Positions 49,157-60,110 are shown, counted from the stretch's first letter. The stretch: DNA of 64,000 nt from Tetragonia tetragonoides (GCA_038025085.1 CM076145.1:11133000-11196999), one strand, 5' to 3'. A program made the numbers and translations. Notes: a model not told the origin generated them from the letters alone.

Positions 49157-51457
49157 AAATGAATGCAAATAAAGCATTTGTGTGCTTTCTCTGAATATAC
49201 AACAGAAAAGAACCCAATCTCTTTCACCCTAGTCGTAAGAGCTGTTAAAACGCGTAAATACATTCAAAAGCTTGAGTTGAAGCTTGTTTGTACTTGTAAA
49301 CATCCTTGGTGTAGTTTCTCACTCCAATGAATGCAAACAAAGCTTTTGGGTGCTTTCTCTGAAAATACAACAAAAAAGAACTCAATCTCTTTCACCCTAG
49401 TCGTATGAGGTTTTAAAACGCGTATATGCATGGAAAAGCTTAACTTGAAGCTTGTTGGTACTTGTAAACATCTTTGGTGTAGTTTCTAACTCAAATGAAT
49501 GCAAAGAAAACATTCGGGTGCGTTCTCTTAATATAGAACACAAAAGAACTCAATCTCTTTCACCCTTGTCGTATGAGCTTTTAAAACGCTTAAATGCATT
49601 CAAAAGCTTGTGTTCAAGCTTGTTTGTAGTTGTAAACATCCTTTGGGTAGTTTCACACTCATATGAATGCAAACAAAGCATTTGGGTGCTTTCTCTTAAG
49701 CTTGAGTTGAAGCTTGTTTGTACTTGTAAACATCTTTGGTGTAGTTTCTCACTCAAATGAATGCAAAGAAAACATTTGGGTGCGTTCTCTTAATATACAA
49801 CACAAAAGACCTCAATCTTTTTCACCCTAGTCATATGAGCTTTTAAAACGCGTAAATGCATTCAAAAGCTTGAGTTGAAGCTTGTTTGTACTTGTAAACA
49901 TCCTTGGTGTAGTTTCTCACTCAAATAAATGCAAACAAAGCATTTGTGTGATTTCTCTTAATATACAACCCAAAAGAACTCAATCTCTTTCACCCTAGTT
50001 GTAAGAGCTGTTAAAATGCGTAAATGCATTCAAAAGGTGGAGTTAAAGCTTGTTTGTGCTTGTAAACATCTTTGGTGTAGTTTCTCACTCAAATGAATGC
50101 AAACAAAGCATTTGGGTGCTTTCTCTTAATATAAAACAGAAAAGAACTCAATCTTTTTCACCCTAGTCATATGAGCTTTTAAAACGCGTAAATGCATTCA
50201 AAAGCTTGAGTTGAAGCTTGTTTGTACTTGTAAACATCTTTGGTGTAGTTTCTCACTCAAATGAATGCAAAGAAAACATTTGGGTGCGTTCTCTTAATAT
50301 ACAACACAAAAGAACTCAATCTCTGTCACCCTTGTCGTATGAGCTTTTAAAACGCTTAAATGCATTCAAAAGCTTGAGTTGAAGCTTGTTTGTACTTGTA
50401 AACATTCTTGGTGTAGTTTCTCACTCCAATGAATGCAAACAAAGCTTTTGGGTGCTTTCTCTGAAAATACAACACAAAAGAACTCAATCTCTTTCTCCCT
50501 AGTCGTATGAGGTTTTAAAACGCGTATATGCATTCAAAAGGTGGAGTTAAAGCTTGTTTGTACTTGTAAACATCTTTGGTGTAGTTTCTCACTTAAATGA
50601 ATGTAAACAAACCATTTGGGTGATTTCTCTTAATATACAGCACAAAAGAAGTCAATCTCTTTCACCCTAGTTGTAAGAGCTGTTAAAATGCGTAAATCCT
50701 TTTAAAAGGTGGAGTTAAAGCTTGTTTGTGCTTGTAAACATCCTTGGTGTAGTTTCTCACTCAAATGAATGCAAACAAAGCATTTGGGTGCTTTTTCTTA
50801 ATATACAACACAAAAGACCTCAATCTCGTTCACCCTAGTCATATGAGCTTTTAAAACGCGTAAATGCATTCATAAGCTTGAGTTGAAGCTTGTTTGTACT
50901 TGTAAACATTCTTGGTGTAGTTTTGTCACTCAAATGAATGCAAACAAAGCATTTGTGAGATTTCTCTTAATATACAACACAAATGAACTCAATATCTTTC
51001 ACCCTAGTTGTAAGAGCTGTTAAAATGCGTAAATGCATTCAAAAGGTTGAGTTAAAGCTGGTTTGTACTTGTAAACATCCTTGGTGTAGTTTCTCCCTCA
51101 AATGAATGCAAACAAAGCATTTCGGTGCTTTCTCTTAATGTACAACACAAAAGAACTCAATCTCTTTCACCCTAGATGTAAGAGCTGTTAAAACGCGTAA
51201 ATGCATTCAAAAGGTGGAGTTAAAGCTTGTTTGTACTTGTAAACATCCTTGGTGTAGTTTCTCACTCAAATGAATGCAAACAAAGCATTTGGGTGCTTTC
51301 TCTTAATATACAACACAAAAGAACTCAATCTCTTTCACCCTAGTCGTAAGAGCTGTTAAAACGCGTAAATGCATTCAAAAGGTGGAGTTAAAGCTTGTTT
51401 GTACTTGTAAACATCCTTGGTGTAGTTTCTCACTCAAATGAATGAAAACAAAACATT
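49157..51457 (-). repeat. satellite, inverted block up to the retrotransposon
   Basis: About 13.5 antisense monomers. The last five bases, ACATT at 51453-51457, are the left copy of the target duplication. The block continues in the same phase after the element at 58227. Confidence 0.93.
51453..51457. repeat. Target-site duplication ACATT, left copy
   Basis: Identical to 58227-58231. With both copies collapsed to one, the satellite reads AAACATTTGGGTGCG, a normal antisense monomer. Confidence 0.95.
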
Positions 51458-52118
51458 TGATGCAGGAGCAAGTACGTTAAAGGACAAGCAAGAAGATGTC
51501 GAATCAAGAACGTCCAAGAACCCAGTTCTTGAAACGTTAATGCTTGATCTTGAGCTGCTCATTGCCAAGAGTATAATGCCACGTGAGGTAAAGTGTGAGG
51601 TAACTATGTTAGAGTGGCAAGAAGATGACTAGAAGCTGAAAAGAAGAAGCCTTGGGCGCCAAGGAAACTGTTCCAGCGGTTTTGAGCCTTGGGCGCTAGG
51701 TAATCAGTTGTTTAGTTCGATTTCGTTTAGTATTCCCTTAATTAGTTAGAATATGTTTAGGAGAGTAATAATCTGATTGTTATTAGTATTAGAAGTCCAT
51801 TAGGTGTTAGGAAAGCTGTTAGTTAGTCCGTTTTACAATTGTAGTCAGTTTCGTAGTTAGTTTCCTATTCGGACTAGGATTAGGATTCCGAATAGCTTTA
51901 GATTTCTTTGTCTATAAATAGGGGAGATCTTTGCTACTGTAAACTCGTGCTTTGATGATTAATTATTGAATACGTGAGTATTTACCCCTCAAACTGAGTG
52001 ATTCAGGTTGAAACCCTTACGAGTGATTCGTGAGTTGTCCTTGAGTGGTTCTTGAACAAGATCCCTTTGTGTGATACTATCAAAGGTTAATTTCCGTTTT
52101 GTTACTTATTTCACATCA
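51458..52118 (+). mobile_element. 5' LTR (661 bp)
   Basis: Runs from TGATGCAGGAGC to TTTCACATCA. Compared with the 3' LTR I find differences at only three places: GATGTCG against GATGACG, GTTGTCCTT against GTTGTTCTT, and GAGTGGTTC against GAGTGATTC. The first 170 bases or so are also an open frame, because in the 3' LTR they encode the end of pol. The motif CCTTGGGCGC appears twice near 51650-51695, with an inverted CCAAGG. Confidence 0.97.
51913..51920 (+). promoter_or_regulatory. TATA box in 5' LTR
   Basis: TATAAATA within CTATAAATAGGGGAG, about 455 bp into the LTR. This is the expected place for the U3/R border and for initiation of the genomic transcript. It is conserved in both LTRs and in the truncated solo LTR. 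Confidence 0.75.
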
Positions 52119-52121
52119 ACT

Positions 52122-52133
52122 TGGTATCAGAGC
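52122..52133 (+). other. Primer-binding site for initiator tRNA-Met
   Basis: TGGTATCAGAGC lies three bases after the 5' LTR. It is complementary to the 3' end of plant initiator tRNA-Met, the usual primer for minus-strand DNA synthesis in many plant LTR elements. Confidence 0.93.
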
Positions 52134-52281
52134 TAAAGGTTTGAGCTTTCTTAAGTTTAAACAACACGGTCCTGAGCATAAACACGACACCATAGCGAGC
52201 TTTAGAGAAAGATTCTTGCAAGATCCGCCCTTTGTTCACGAAGACAGCCAAGAAACCCCCAAGAAACCAACAACCGAAGCT
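52134..52281 (+). other. Leader between primer site and gag
   Basis: 148 bp without an ATG in the gag frame. The gag frame is open back through this stretch and the primer site, but the first in-frame ATG is at 52282. Packaging signals are expected here from the family, but none can be recognised. Confidence 0.6.
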
Positions 52282-52975
52282 ATGGGTGAGCCCAGCGAAC
52301 TAGCAAAGTTGTTAACAGCCATGGAGGATCTTAGGACGTCTTTCAAATCTCAAGAAGAGCGGATGGCTGCTATGGAAAGAAGAAACCAAGAAGATAGGGA
52401 GAACATGGAGACAAGGATGCGCAGAATTCATTGGAGAAACCACAACCGTGACCCCGACTTCGATGAGGAGTTTGAAGACACAAGTGGGACTAGAACCAAT
52501 GACGCTCCTAAACCACGACATCCCTATGATGATGACAGGAACTTGAAGGTCGAACTCCCTGAATATGACGGTTCCTACGACCCAGAGGCCTTTCTTGATT
52601 GGCTTAGAACTATGGAGAGAGTCTTTGAATACAAGGAGTATGATGAGCGGTGAAGATGCAAGTTAGCCACGCTTAAACTCACCAAGCATGCTTCTTTATG
52701 GTATGAAAACCTAAAGGCTCGACGCAAGAAGGAAGAGAAAGCAAAGATTGAGACTTGGGACAAACTCAAGAAATATTTAAAGAAACGATTTTTGCCTAAA
52801 GAATTTGAGCAAGAACAGTTTTTGAAACTCACGTCCTTAAGCCAAGAAACCTCAAGTGTACAAGACTACCTCCAGAAGTTTGAACATATGCACATGATGT
52901 GTGATCTTGAGGAGAAGGAGGAGTTAAAGATCGCGCGGTTCATCAAAGGTCTAAACCCAACTCTAAGGCGCAAGG
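52282..52975 (+). pseudogene. gag: gag, N-terminal and capsid part, broken
   Basis: Gag is the structural protein that assembles the virus-like particle in the cytoplasm. The frame starts at ATG 52282 (MGEPSELAKLL), followed by a charged coiled-coil-like stretch (EERMAAMERRNQEDREN). The Ty3/gypsy capsid signature follows: LPEYDGSYDPEAFLDWL, LTKHASLWYENL, KRFLPKEFEQ and FIKGLNPTLRRK. Two lesions are visible. An in-frame TGA at 52651-52653 falls after EYKEYDER, and the same frame continues afterwards with normal capsid sequence. A 951-bp solo LTR then enters after RRK, bringing a TAG at 52984. The missing C-terminal part resumes at 53932 in another frame. The TGA could be a mutation or, less likely, a readthrough site. 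Confidence 0.88.
52971..52975. repeat. Target-site duplication CAAGG of the nested insertion, left copy
   Basis: Identical to 53927-53931. With one copy removed, the capsid frame runs on directly from RRK to VELVPY, which fixes the insertion borders. Confidence 0.93.
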
Positions 52976-53926
52976 TGATGCGTTAGCAAAACTGAAGGTT
53001 TTAGCTCGTTTTCGAACAATGGATGTTTTGATAATATTTTGTTTGTTTTTTGATTATAGAGATTGAAAACGAAGTAAATGAAACGAAAAATAAGAAGAGG
53101 GAGGATAGATAGCACCACCACCAAGACTATAAAGGATTTAACCACCAAGTCAAGGCTAAAGGATACTACTTGTTTCACCAAATATCCCTAAGGACATTAT
53201 AAAGAACAACAAGGTTTGTAAGCAAAAGGCAGCAGCCATTTCATATTTTCATTCATCATCATCTGTCCATTACATCAGCTGTCCTTACATATTTATAGGA
53301 GTTACAAAAGTGCCATAATGACCTAGGAATACTCTAGAATGGGTGAGCTGTCCAAGACTAGTGCCCAAGCAACTTGAAACTTCAGTATTCTGCCCAAAAA
53401 CGAGCCAAATACATGTAGTACAATTGGGAGCTAATTTCCTTGCGATTTGGACCACTTGACAGCTGTTACTTCTCCTTGCACAAGGACAAACGTGGGTGAG
53501 CTGTAAAAGGAGCCTCAAGCTTTATCCTTATCCATCCCATGTGCTTTTAGACTCTCCTCATTCAGTAGCTACTTAGGGAATTCAAAATGCAATTAAAACT
53601 TTCTAATTAACTAATTACATGCAACATAATTAAGGTAATTAAGTACGAACATGTGTACGAACATTTGTACGGACAAAAACCAAGTTAATCAACTAATCAT
53701 GATAATTAAGCTAATTGCAAGGTTATTTGTGTACGGACATGTGCACTACATGTTGTACGGACAAAAACCAGGTTTATGCCATAGAATGGACATTAATGCC
53801 CCTAGGACCATTAATGAAGCCACCATGGACTAAAAGAGTGCCTTAGGACATGATAATATCATTAATCGTCCAAGAACAGATTGCATGGCACTTAAGTGAA
53901 GAGAGGAGCTTGATGCCAATGCATCA
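52976..53926 (-). mobile_element. Nested solo LTR (951 bp) inside gag
   Basis: Begins TGATGCGTTAG and ends CCAATGCATCA, giving TG...CA termini with an imperfect terminal inverted repeat, between two CAAGG copies. It has no coding capacity of note, no primer site and no polypurine tract, so a solo LTR is the best explanation. A TATA box readable on the minus strand (CCTATAAATATG), followed on that strand by a pyrimidine-rich leader ending in GCTAACGCATCA, suggests minus orientation. The family is not recognised, and its sequence differs from the host element's LTR. Direct repeats of TGTACG-GACA type lie near 53645-53765. Confidence 0.85.
53290..53297 (-). promoter_or_regulatory. Putative TATA box of the nested LTR
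   Basis: TATAAATA on the minus strand in the context CCTATAAATATGTAAGG, about two thirds into the LTR read in that direction. It is the main argument for the assigned orientation. Confidence 0.5.
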
Positions 53927-54170
53927 CAAGGTAGAGCTTGTTCCTTACGTAACCTTTGAGGACGTCTGCAAAATCGCTCTGAAGATTGAGAAGCAAGAGA
54001 AGGAGCAAAAACCGGTTGCCCGAGATGTGATTAAAGGCTATACAAATTTTCGGAACCAATACAATGCGAGAGAGAATGCAACATTCTCCAAGAGCGCAAG
54101 TGTCCCTAGCAAGCCCGTAACTCAAGACAAAGGCAAAGCCGTGGCTACTAAGGACAAGAACCAACTGCGT

Positions 54171-54212
54171 TGTTTCAAGTGTCAAGGATATGGACACTAT
54201 GCCTATGAGTGC
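54171..54212 (+). other. Nucleocapsid zinc knuckle (CX2CX4HX4C)
   Basis: Encodes CFKCQGYGHYAYEC. It is the RNA-binding end of Gag, which would package the genomic RNA. Confidence 0.95.
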
Positions 54213-57200
54213 GGCTCGAAGAAAGCGCTCACCATAGCTGAGCTAGAAGAGATGGAACCCTCGTTTGTTATGCCCATAACCGAGGATAGTGATGAAGATA
54301 ATGGAGAGCCATTCATTAAAGATTATGGTATACCCGAGGTTGGAGAGACCCTAATCCTTACGAAGTTGCTACATACGACTGTGGCCGATGATGAGTCCGA
54401 CCAAAGGGAGCAAATATTCCATTCTCGCTGCAAGGTTAGAGGTAAAGTTTGCAATTTGATTATTGACTCTGGGAGTTGTACTAATGTTGCCTCTAAAGAG
54501 ATGGTTGATAAGCTTGATTTGCCTACTAAAAGTCATCCTAAACCCTACACTGTGCAATGGTTGAATGATGGGGGAGGGTTAAAAGTGACTAAACAAGCTA
54601 GAGTTTGCTTTACTTTAGGGTGTTATAAAGACGATCTATGGTGTGATGTACTGCCTATGGGTGTTTGTCATATATTGTTAGGTCGTCCTTGGCAATTTGA
54701 TAGGAAAGTTAGTCATGATGGTGTAAACAATATCTATACTGTTGAGCATAACCAGAAACGAATCAAATTGTTACCCTTGACTGCCACTCAAGTTAAAGAA
54801 GCAAAGGCTAGTAAAAAGGCGAGTCGTGTAATGGTCATAGGAGAGAAAGAGATGGAAAAAGAGGTGGCTAGTGAAACTATGAGCTACCTAGTGTTGTTGT
54901 TTGAACCTAACATGTGTAACAATCCCAATTATGATCCTGAGTTACGCCTATTGTTAGAGAGGTTCAAAGAAGTGTTTCCCGAGGAGTTACCCCCTGGTTT
55001 ACCTCCTATGCGTGGCATAGAACACCAAATTGACCTAGTTCCTGGAGCACCACTTCCAAATAGGCCAGCATATCGGTGTAACCCCGAAGAAGCCAAAGAG
55101 TTACAAAGACAAGTTGAAGAGCTTGTGCAAAGAGGCTATGTGAGAGAAAGTCTAAGTCCATGCGCTGTTCCTGCGTTACTTGTGCCTAAGAAAGATGGGA
55201 CATGGCGTATGTGCATTGATAGTAGAGCTGTCAACAATATCACAATCAAATATAGGTTCCCTATGCCAAGATTAGATGATATGTTAGACGAGCTACATGG
55301 TTCCCAGTTGTTTTCCAAGATAGATCTTAGAGCTGGATACCATCAAGTGAGAATCAAGGAGGGGGATGAATGGAAAACCGCGTTCAAGACACGACATGGT
55401 TTGTATGAGTGGTTAGTAATGCCTTTTGGCTTGTGCAACGCTCCTAGCACATTCATGAGGTTGATGAATGAGGTATTGAGAGCATTCCTTGGTAAATTTG
55501 TTGTGGTTTACCTTGATGATATTCTTATATTCAGCAAGACCAAGGAGGAACATCTAGTACATCTACAGCGCGTATTTGAGAAACTAAAGGAACAACAGCT
55601 TTTTGGCAAGTTAGAGAAGTGTGATTTCATGCTTCCTAAGGTTATATTCCTTGGTTACATTGTGTCCAAAGATGGTGTACATGTTGATCCGTCCAAGGTA
55701 GAAGCTATGGCTTCATGGCCAGCTCCAACCAATATACATGAGGTACGTAGTTTTCATGGCTTGGCATCATTTTATCGGAGGTTTATACGCAATTTTAGTT
55801 CCATTACTGCTCCTATTACTGAATTAATGAAAAAAGGAGAGTTTAATTGGAGTGAAAGTGCGCAAAAGGCCTTTGTTGAGGTTAAAGAGGAGTTGTGTCA
55901 AGCACCTATTCTAGCGTTACCAGATTTTGATAGATTGTTTGAAGTTGAATGTGATGCTAGTGGGGTAGGTATAGGCGCTGTTTTGATCCAAGAAAAACGT
56001 CCTATTGCCTATTTTAGTGAGAAATTGAATGGAGCTCGGTTGAATTATTCTACATATGATCGAGAGTTCTATGCAATTGTGAGAGCTTTGGAGCATTGGT
56101 CCCATTATTTAAGGCCTAAGCCTTTCGTGTTGCACTCGGATCATGAAGCTCTCAAGTACATTCATGGCCAACAGAAACTAAACCCTAGACATGCCAAGTG
56201 GGTAGAGTTTCTACAATCTTTTACATTCTCGGCCAAGTACAAAGATGGGAAGAGCAATGTTGTTGCTGATGCTCTTTCAAGAAGAAACCACTTGCTTGTG
56301 ACACTTGAAGCAAAGCTCCTAGGCTTTGAACATCTCCAAGAACTATATGACAAGGATGCTGATTTCTCTGAGTCATTTAGAGCTTGCAAAGAAGGGGAGC
56401 ATGGTGATTATTTCATACAAGATGGGTTTCTATTCAAGAGGAACAAGTTCTGTGTTCCTAGGTCCTCTGTACGTGAGCTATTGGTTAGAGAAGTTCACTC
56501 GGGAGGATTAGCTGGACATTTTGGAGTAACTAAAACCCTTGAGCTGTTACAAGAACACTTTTATTGGCCTAAGATGCTCAAAGATGTACATGCTATTGTG
56601 ACGAGATGCGCTACATGTCAACGGGCCAAGAGTGCTTTTCACAAAGGGTTATACACACCATTACCGGTTCCTAGCATTCCCTGGGAGAGTGTGAGCATGG
56701 ATTTCATTGTGGCACTCCCTAGAACTCAAAGGGGAAAAGATGCTGTGATGGTTGTTGTTGATAGATTGTCCAAAATGGCGCACTTTGTGCCATGTCACAA
56801 GACCGATGACGCCTCTCATGTTGCTGACTTGTTCTATAAAGAGATAGTGAGGCTACATGGCATTCCCAAGACCATTGTGTCGGATCGAGATACTAAGTTT
56901 CTGAGTTACTTTTGGAAGACACTTTGGAGACTCGTTGGGACGAAGTTACTCTTTAGCACTTCACATCACTCACAAACAGATGGGCAAACCGAGGTTACAA
57001 ACAGGACCCTTGGTACTTTGCTTAGAGGGTTGGTAAGTAGAAGCACAAAAGATTGGGATATTAAGCTAGCACATGCGGAGTTTGCATATAACAGAATGCC
57101 TGGATTTACCACGGGTCGTTCTCCATTTGAGATTGTGTATGGCATTAATCCTTATTTGCCTATTGATTTCGTGTCTTTGCCTAGAGATGATGTTATCAAT

Positions 57201-57551
57201 GTAGATGCCAAGGCAAGACAACAAGCTTTCAAGAAGACCTGTGAGCAAGTTCGTGCGCGAGTAGAGAAGATGAACTCAAGGTACCAAGCTATAGCTAACA
57301 AGGGAAGAAAGCAAGTTCTATTTGAACCTGGTGACTTAGTTTGGCTACACCTGCGCAAAGAAAGATTTCCTTCTAGACGCAAGAACAAGCTTATGCCTCG
57401 AGCAGATGGTCCTTTTCAAGTTCTAGAGAAGATTGGAGACAATGCATACAAGATTGATCTTCCTAGTGAGTATGGAAACGTGAGCTCAACCTTCAATGTT
57501 GGTGATCTTAGCCCTTACTTAGAGGATACGAATTTGAGGGCAAATTCTTTT

Positions 57552-57565
57552 AAAGAAGGGGAGGT
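57552..57565 (+). other. Polypurine tract
   Basis: AAAGAAGGGGAGGT immediately precedes the 3' LTR. It is the expected primer for plus-strand DNA synthesis. It is also coding (KEGEV) because pol runs through it. Confidence 0.9.
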
Positions 57566-58226
57566 TGATGCAGGAGCAAGTACGTTAAAGGACAAGCAAG
57601 AAGATGACGAATCAAGAACGTCCAAGAACCCAGTTCTTGAAACGTTAATGCTTGATCTTGAGCTGCTCATTGCCAAGAGTATAATGCCACGTGAGGTAAA
57701 GTGTGAGGTAACTATGTTAGAGTGGCAAGAAGATGACTAGAAGCTGAAAAGAAGAAGCCTTGGGCGCCAAGGAAACTGTTCCAGCGGTTTTGAGCCTTGG
57801 GCGCTAGGTAATCAGTTGTTTAGTTCGATTTCGTTTAGTATTCCCTTAATTAGTTAGAATATGTTTAGGAGAGTAATAATCTGATTGTTATTAGTATTAG
57901 AAGTCCATTAGGTGTTAGGAAAGCTGTTAGTTAGTCCGTTTTACAATTGTAGTCAGTTTCGTAGTTAGTTTCCTATTCGGACTAGGATTAGGATTCCGAA
58001 TAGCTTTAGATTTCTTTGTCTATAAATAGGGGAGATCTTTGCTACTGTAAACTCGTGCTTTGATGATTAATTATTGAATACGTGAGTATTTACCCCTCAA
58101 ACTGAGTGATTCAGGTTGAAACCCTTACGAGTGATTCGTGAGTTGTTCTTGAGTGATTCTTGAACAAGATCCCTTTGTGTGATACTATCAAAGGTTAATT
58201 TCCGTTTTGTTACTTATTTCACATCA
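57566..58226 (+). mobile_element. 3' LTR (661 bp)
   Basis: Same length and ends as the 5' LTR (TGATGCAGG ... CACATCA). Its first 175 bases encode the last 57 residues of pol and the stop. Confidence 0.97.
58021..58028 (+). promoter_or_regulatory. TATA box in 3' LTR
   Basis: TATAAATA, 6,108 bp downstream of the 5' copy and identical in context. From here transcription would read out into antisense satellite. Confidence 0.6.
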
Positions 58227-59548
58227 ACATTTGGGTGCGTTCTCTTAATATACAACACAAAAGACCTCAATCTTTTTCACCCTAGTCATATGAGTTTTTA
58301 AAACGCGTAAATGCATTCAAAAGCTTGAGTTGAAGCTTGTTTGTACTTGTAAACATTCTTGGTGTAGTTTCTCACTCAAATGAATGCAAACAAAGCATTT
58401 GTGTGATTTCTCTTAATATACAACACAAAAGAACTCAATCTCTTTCACCCTAGTTGTAAGAGCTGTTAAAATACGTAAATGCATTCAAAAGGTTGAGTTA
58501 AAGCTTGTTTGTACTTGTAAATATCCTTGGTGTAGTTTCTCCCACAAATGAAAGCAAACAAAGCATTTGGGTGCTTTCTCTTAATGTACAACACAAAAGA
58601 ACTCAAATCTCTTTCACCCTAGATGTAAGAGCTGTTAAAAAGCGTAAATGCATTCAAAACGTGGAGTTAAAGCTTGTTTGTACTTGTAAACATCCTTGGT
58701 GTAGTTTATCCCTCAAATGAAAGCAAACAAAGCATTTGGGTGCTTTCTCTTAATGTCAACACAAAAGAACTCAAATCTCTTTCACCTTAGATGTAAGAGC
58801 TGTTAAAAAGCGTAAATGCATTCAAAAGGTGGAGTTAAAGCTTGTTTGTACTTGTAAACATCCTAGGTACAGTTTCACACTCAAATCTCTTTCACCCTAC
58901 TCAAATCTCTTCCGAACAAAGTATTTGGATGCTTTCTCTTAATGTACAACACAAAAGAACTCAAATCTCTTTCACCCTACTCGTATGAGCTTTTAAAACG
59001 CGTAAATGCATTCAAAAGCTTGAGTTGAATCATGTTTGTACATTTAAACATCCTAGGTGTAGTTTCACACTCAAATGAATGCAAACAAAACATTTGGGTT
59101 CTTTCTCTTAATGAACAACACAAAAGAACTCAATCTCTATCACCCTAGTCGTAAGAGCTGTTAAAACGCGTAAATGCATTCAAAAGCTTGAGTTGAAGCT
59201 TGAGTTGAAGCAAACAAAACATGCTTACTTTGGTGACATTATGGTCAAGGTCACCCAAATGCTTTGTTTGCATTCATTATACACCCAAACGCGTAAATGC
59301 ATTCAAAAGCTTGAGTTCAAGCTTGTTTGTACTTGTAAACATCCAAGGTGTAGTTTCACACGCAAATGAATGCAAACAAAGTGTTTGGATGCTTTCTCTT
59401 AATATACAACACAAAGAACACAAATCTCTTTCACCCTATTCGTATGAGCTTTTAAAACGCGTAAATGCATTCAAAAGCTTGAGTTGAAGCTTGTTTGTAC
59501 TTGTAAACATCCTAGGTGTAGCTTCACACTCAAATGAATGCAAACAAA
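58227..59548 (-). repeat. satellite, inverted block after the retrotransposon
   Basis: Starts with ACATT (right target duplication) and continues the monomer cut at 51457. Monomers from about 58590 belong to the divergent subfamily (CTCAAATCTCTTTCACC). A non-satellite piece lies at 59213-59251 and a sense fragment at about 59250-59278. The block ends at AACAAATGAATACGAGTAGG. Confidence 0.92.
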
Positions 59549-60110
59549 TGAATACGAGTAGGGTGAAAGAGATTTGAGGTCTTTTGTGTTGTATATCAAG
59601 AGAAAGCACCCAAATGCTTTGTTTGCATTCATTTGAGTGAGAAACTACACCAAGGATGTTTACAAGTACAAACAAGCTTTAACTCCACCTTTTGAATGCA
59701 TTTACGCGTTTTAACAGCTCTTACATCTAGGGTGAAAGAGATTGAGTTCTTTTGTGTTGTATATTAAGAGAAAGCACCCAAATACTTTGTTTGCATTCAT
59801 TTGAGGGAGAAACTACACCAAGGATGTTTACAAGTACAAACAAGCTTCAACTCAAGCTTTTGAAAGCATTTACGCGTTTTAAAACCTCATACGACTAGGG
59901 TGAAAGAGATTGAGGTCTTTTGTGTTGTATATTAACAGAAAGCACCCAAATGCTTTGTTTGCATTCATTTGAGTGAGAAACTACACCAAGGATGTTTACA
60001 AGTACAAACAAGCTTTAACTCCACCTTTTCAATGCATTTACGCGTTTTAACAGCTCTTACATCTAGGGTGAAAGAGATTGAGTTCTTTTGTGTTGTATAT
60101 TAATAGAAAG
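58865..60110 (-). repeat. Inverted duplication (pair 2), right arm
   Basis: Reverse complement of 42665-43910. Similarity stops near 58865, where the HindIII dyad region changes from CTTCAAATCAAGC to the GGTGGAGTTAAAGC variant. Confidence 0.9.

Larger units (their letters stand above)
53932..57740 (+). pseudogene. pol: gag C-terminus and pol polyprotein (protease, RT, RNase H, integrase)
   Basis: The open frame begins at ATG 53850 inside the nested LTR. Its first 26 residues are foreign, and true element sequence starts at KVELVPYVTFEDVCK. Numbering from that ATG: CCHC zinc knuckle C108-C121; protease DSGS at D206 with a later LLGRPW; reverse transcriptase KIDLRAGYHQ (D492), MPFGLCNAPSTF and YLDD 554-557; RNase H D702 (CDAS) and D764 (HSDHEAL) to VADALSRR; integrase zinc site H883, H890, C920, C923; catalytic D951, D1012, E1048 with the typical 35-residue D-E spacing; and a GPF-type C-terminal module (ADGPFQVLEKIG). 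No chromodomain follows. Residues 1240-1296 are encoded by the 3' LTR and stop at 57738-57740. All catalytic residues that I checked are present and no stop interrupts pol. Only the gag lesions upstream make this copy defective. Confidence 0.95.
51458..58226 (+). mobile_element. Near full-length Ty3/gypsy LTR retrotransposon, probably CRM lineage
   Basis: A 6,769-bp element flanked by ACATT (51453-51457 and 58227-58231) and inserted precisely into an antisense satellite monomer. The order is 5' LTR, iMet primer site, gag, protease, RT, RNase H, integrase, polypurine tract, 3' LTR. The integrase-before-LTR order is diagnostic of Ty3/gypsy. There is no chromodomain after the integrase. Instead the frame runs LRANSFKEGEVDAGAS into the 3' LTR, and the GAAGGGGAGGTTGATG junction resembles that of CRM elements (from family knowledge). 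The two LTRs differ at about three of 661 bases by eye, so the insertion is recent. A 951-bp solo LTR and a stop codon break gag, so this copy is probably not autonomous. Confidence 0.93.

Noticed and set aside
1..51457. CRISPR-like regular repeats
   Set aside because: The repeats adjoin each other with no unique spacers, the unit is 168 bp, and the context is a eukaryotic LTR retrotransposon.
2683..51457. CENP-B box-like site in the satellite
   Set aside because: I found no sequence resembling the known TTCG...CGGGA core. GC-rich tracts are absent from the monomer except ACGCGT.
51438..51632. 64-codon open frame at the 5' LTR start
   Set aside because: It is the LTR copy of the pol tail plus a few satellite codons, not a separate gene.
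52122..52133. Possible tRNA gene fragment
   Set aside because: The 12 bases are the primer-binding site complementary to tRNA-iMet. There is no cloverleaf around them.
53651..53833. 60-codon frame in the nested insert
   Set aside because: Low-complexity frame within the solo LTR, without family resemblance.
57480..57740. Chromodomain at the integrase C-terminus
   Set aside because: After the GPF module the sequence is acidic and short and then enters the LTR. No chromodomain-like aromatic pattern is visible, so the element was not assigned to Tekay, Reina or Galadriel.
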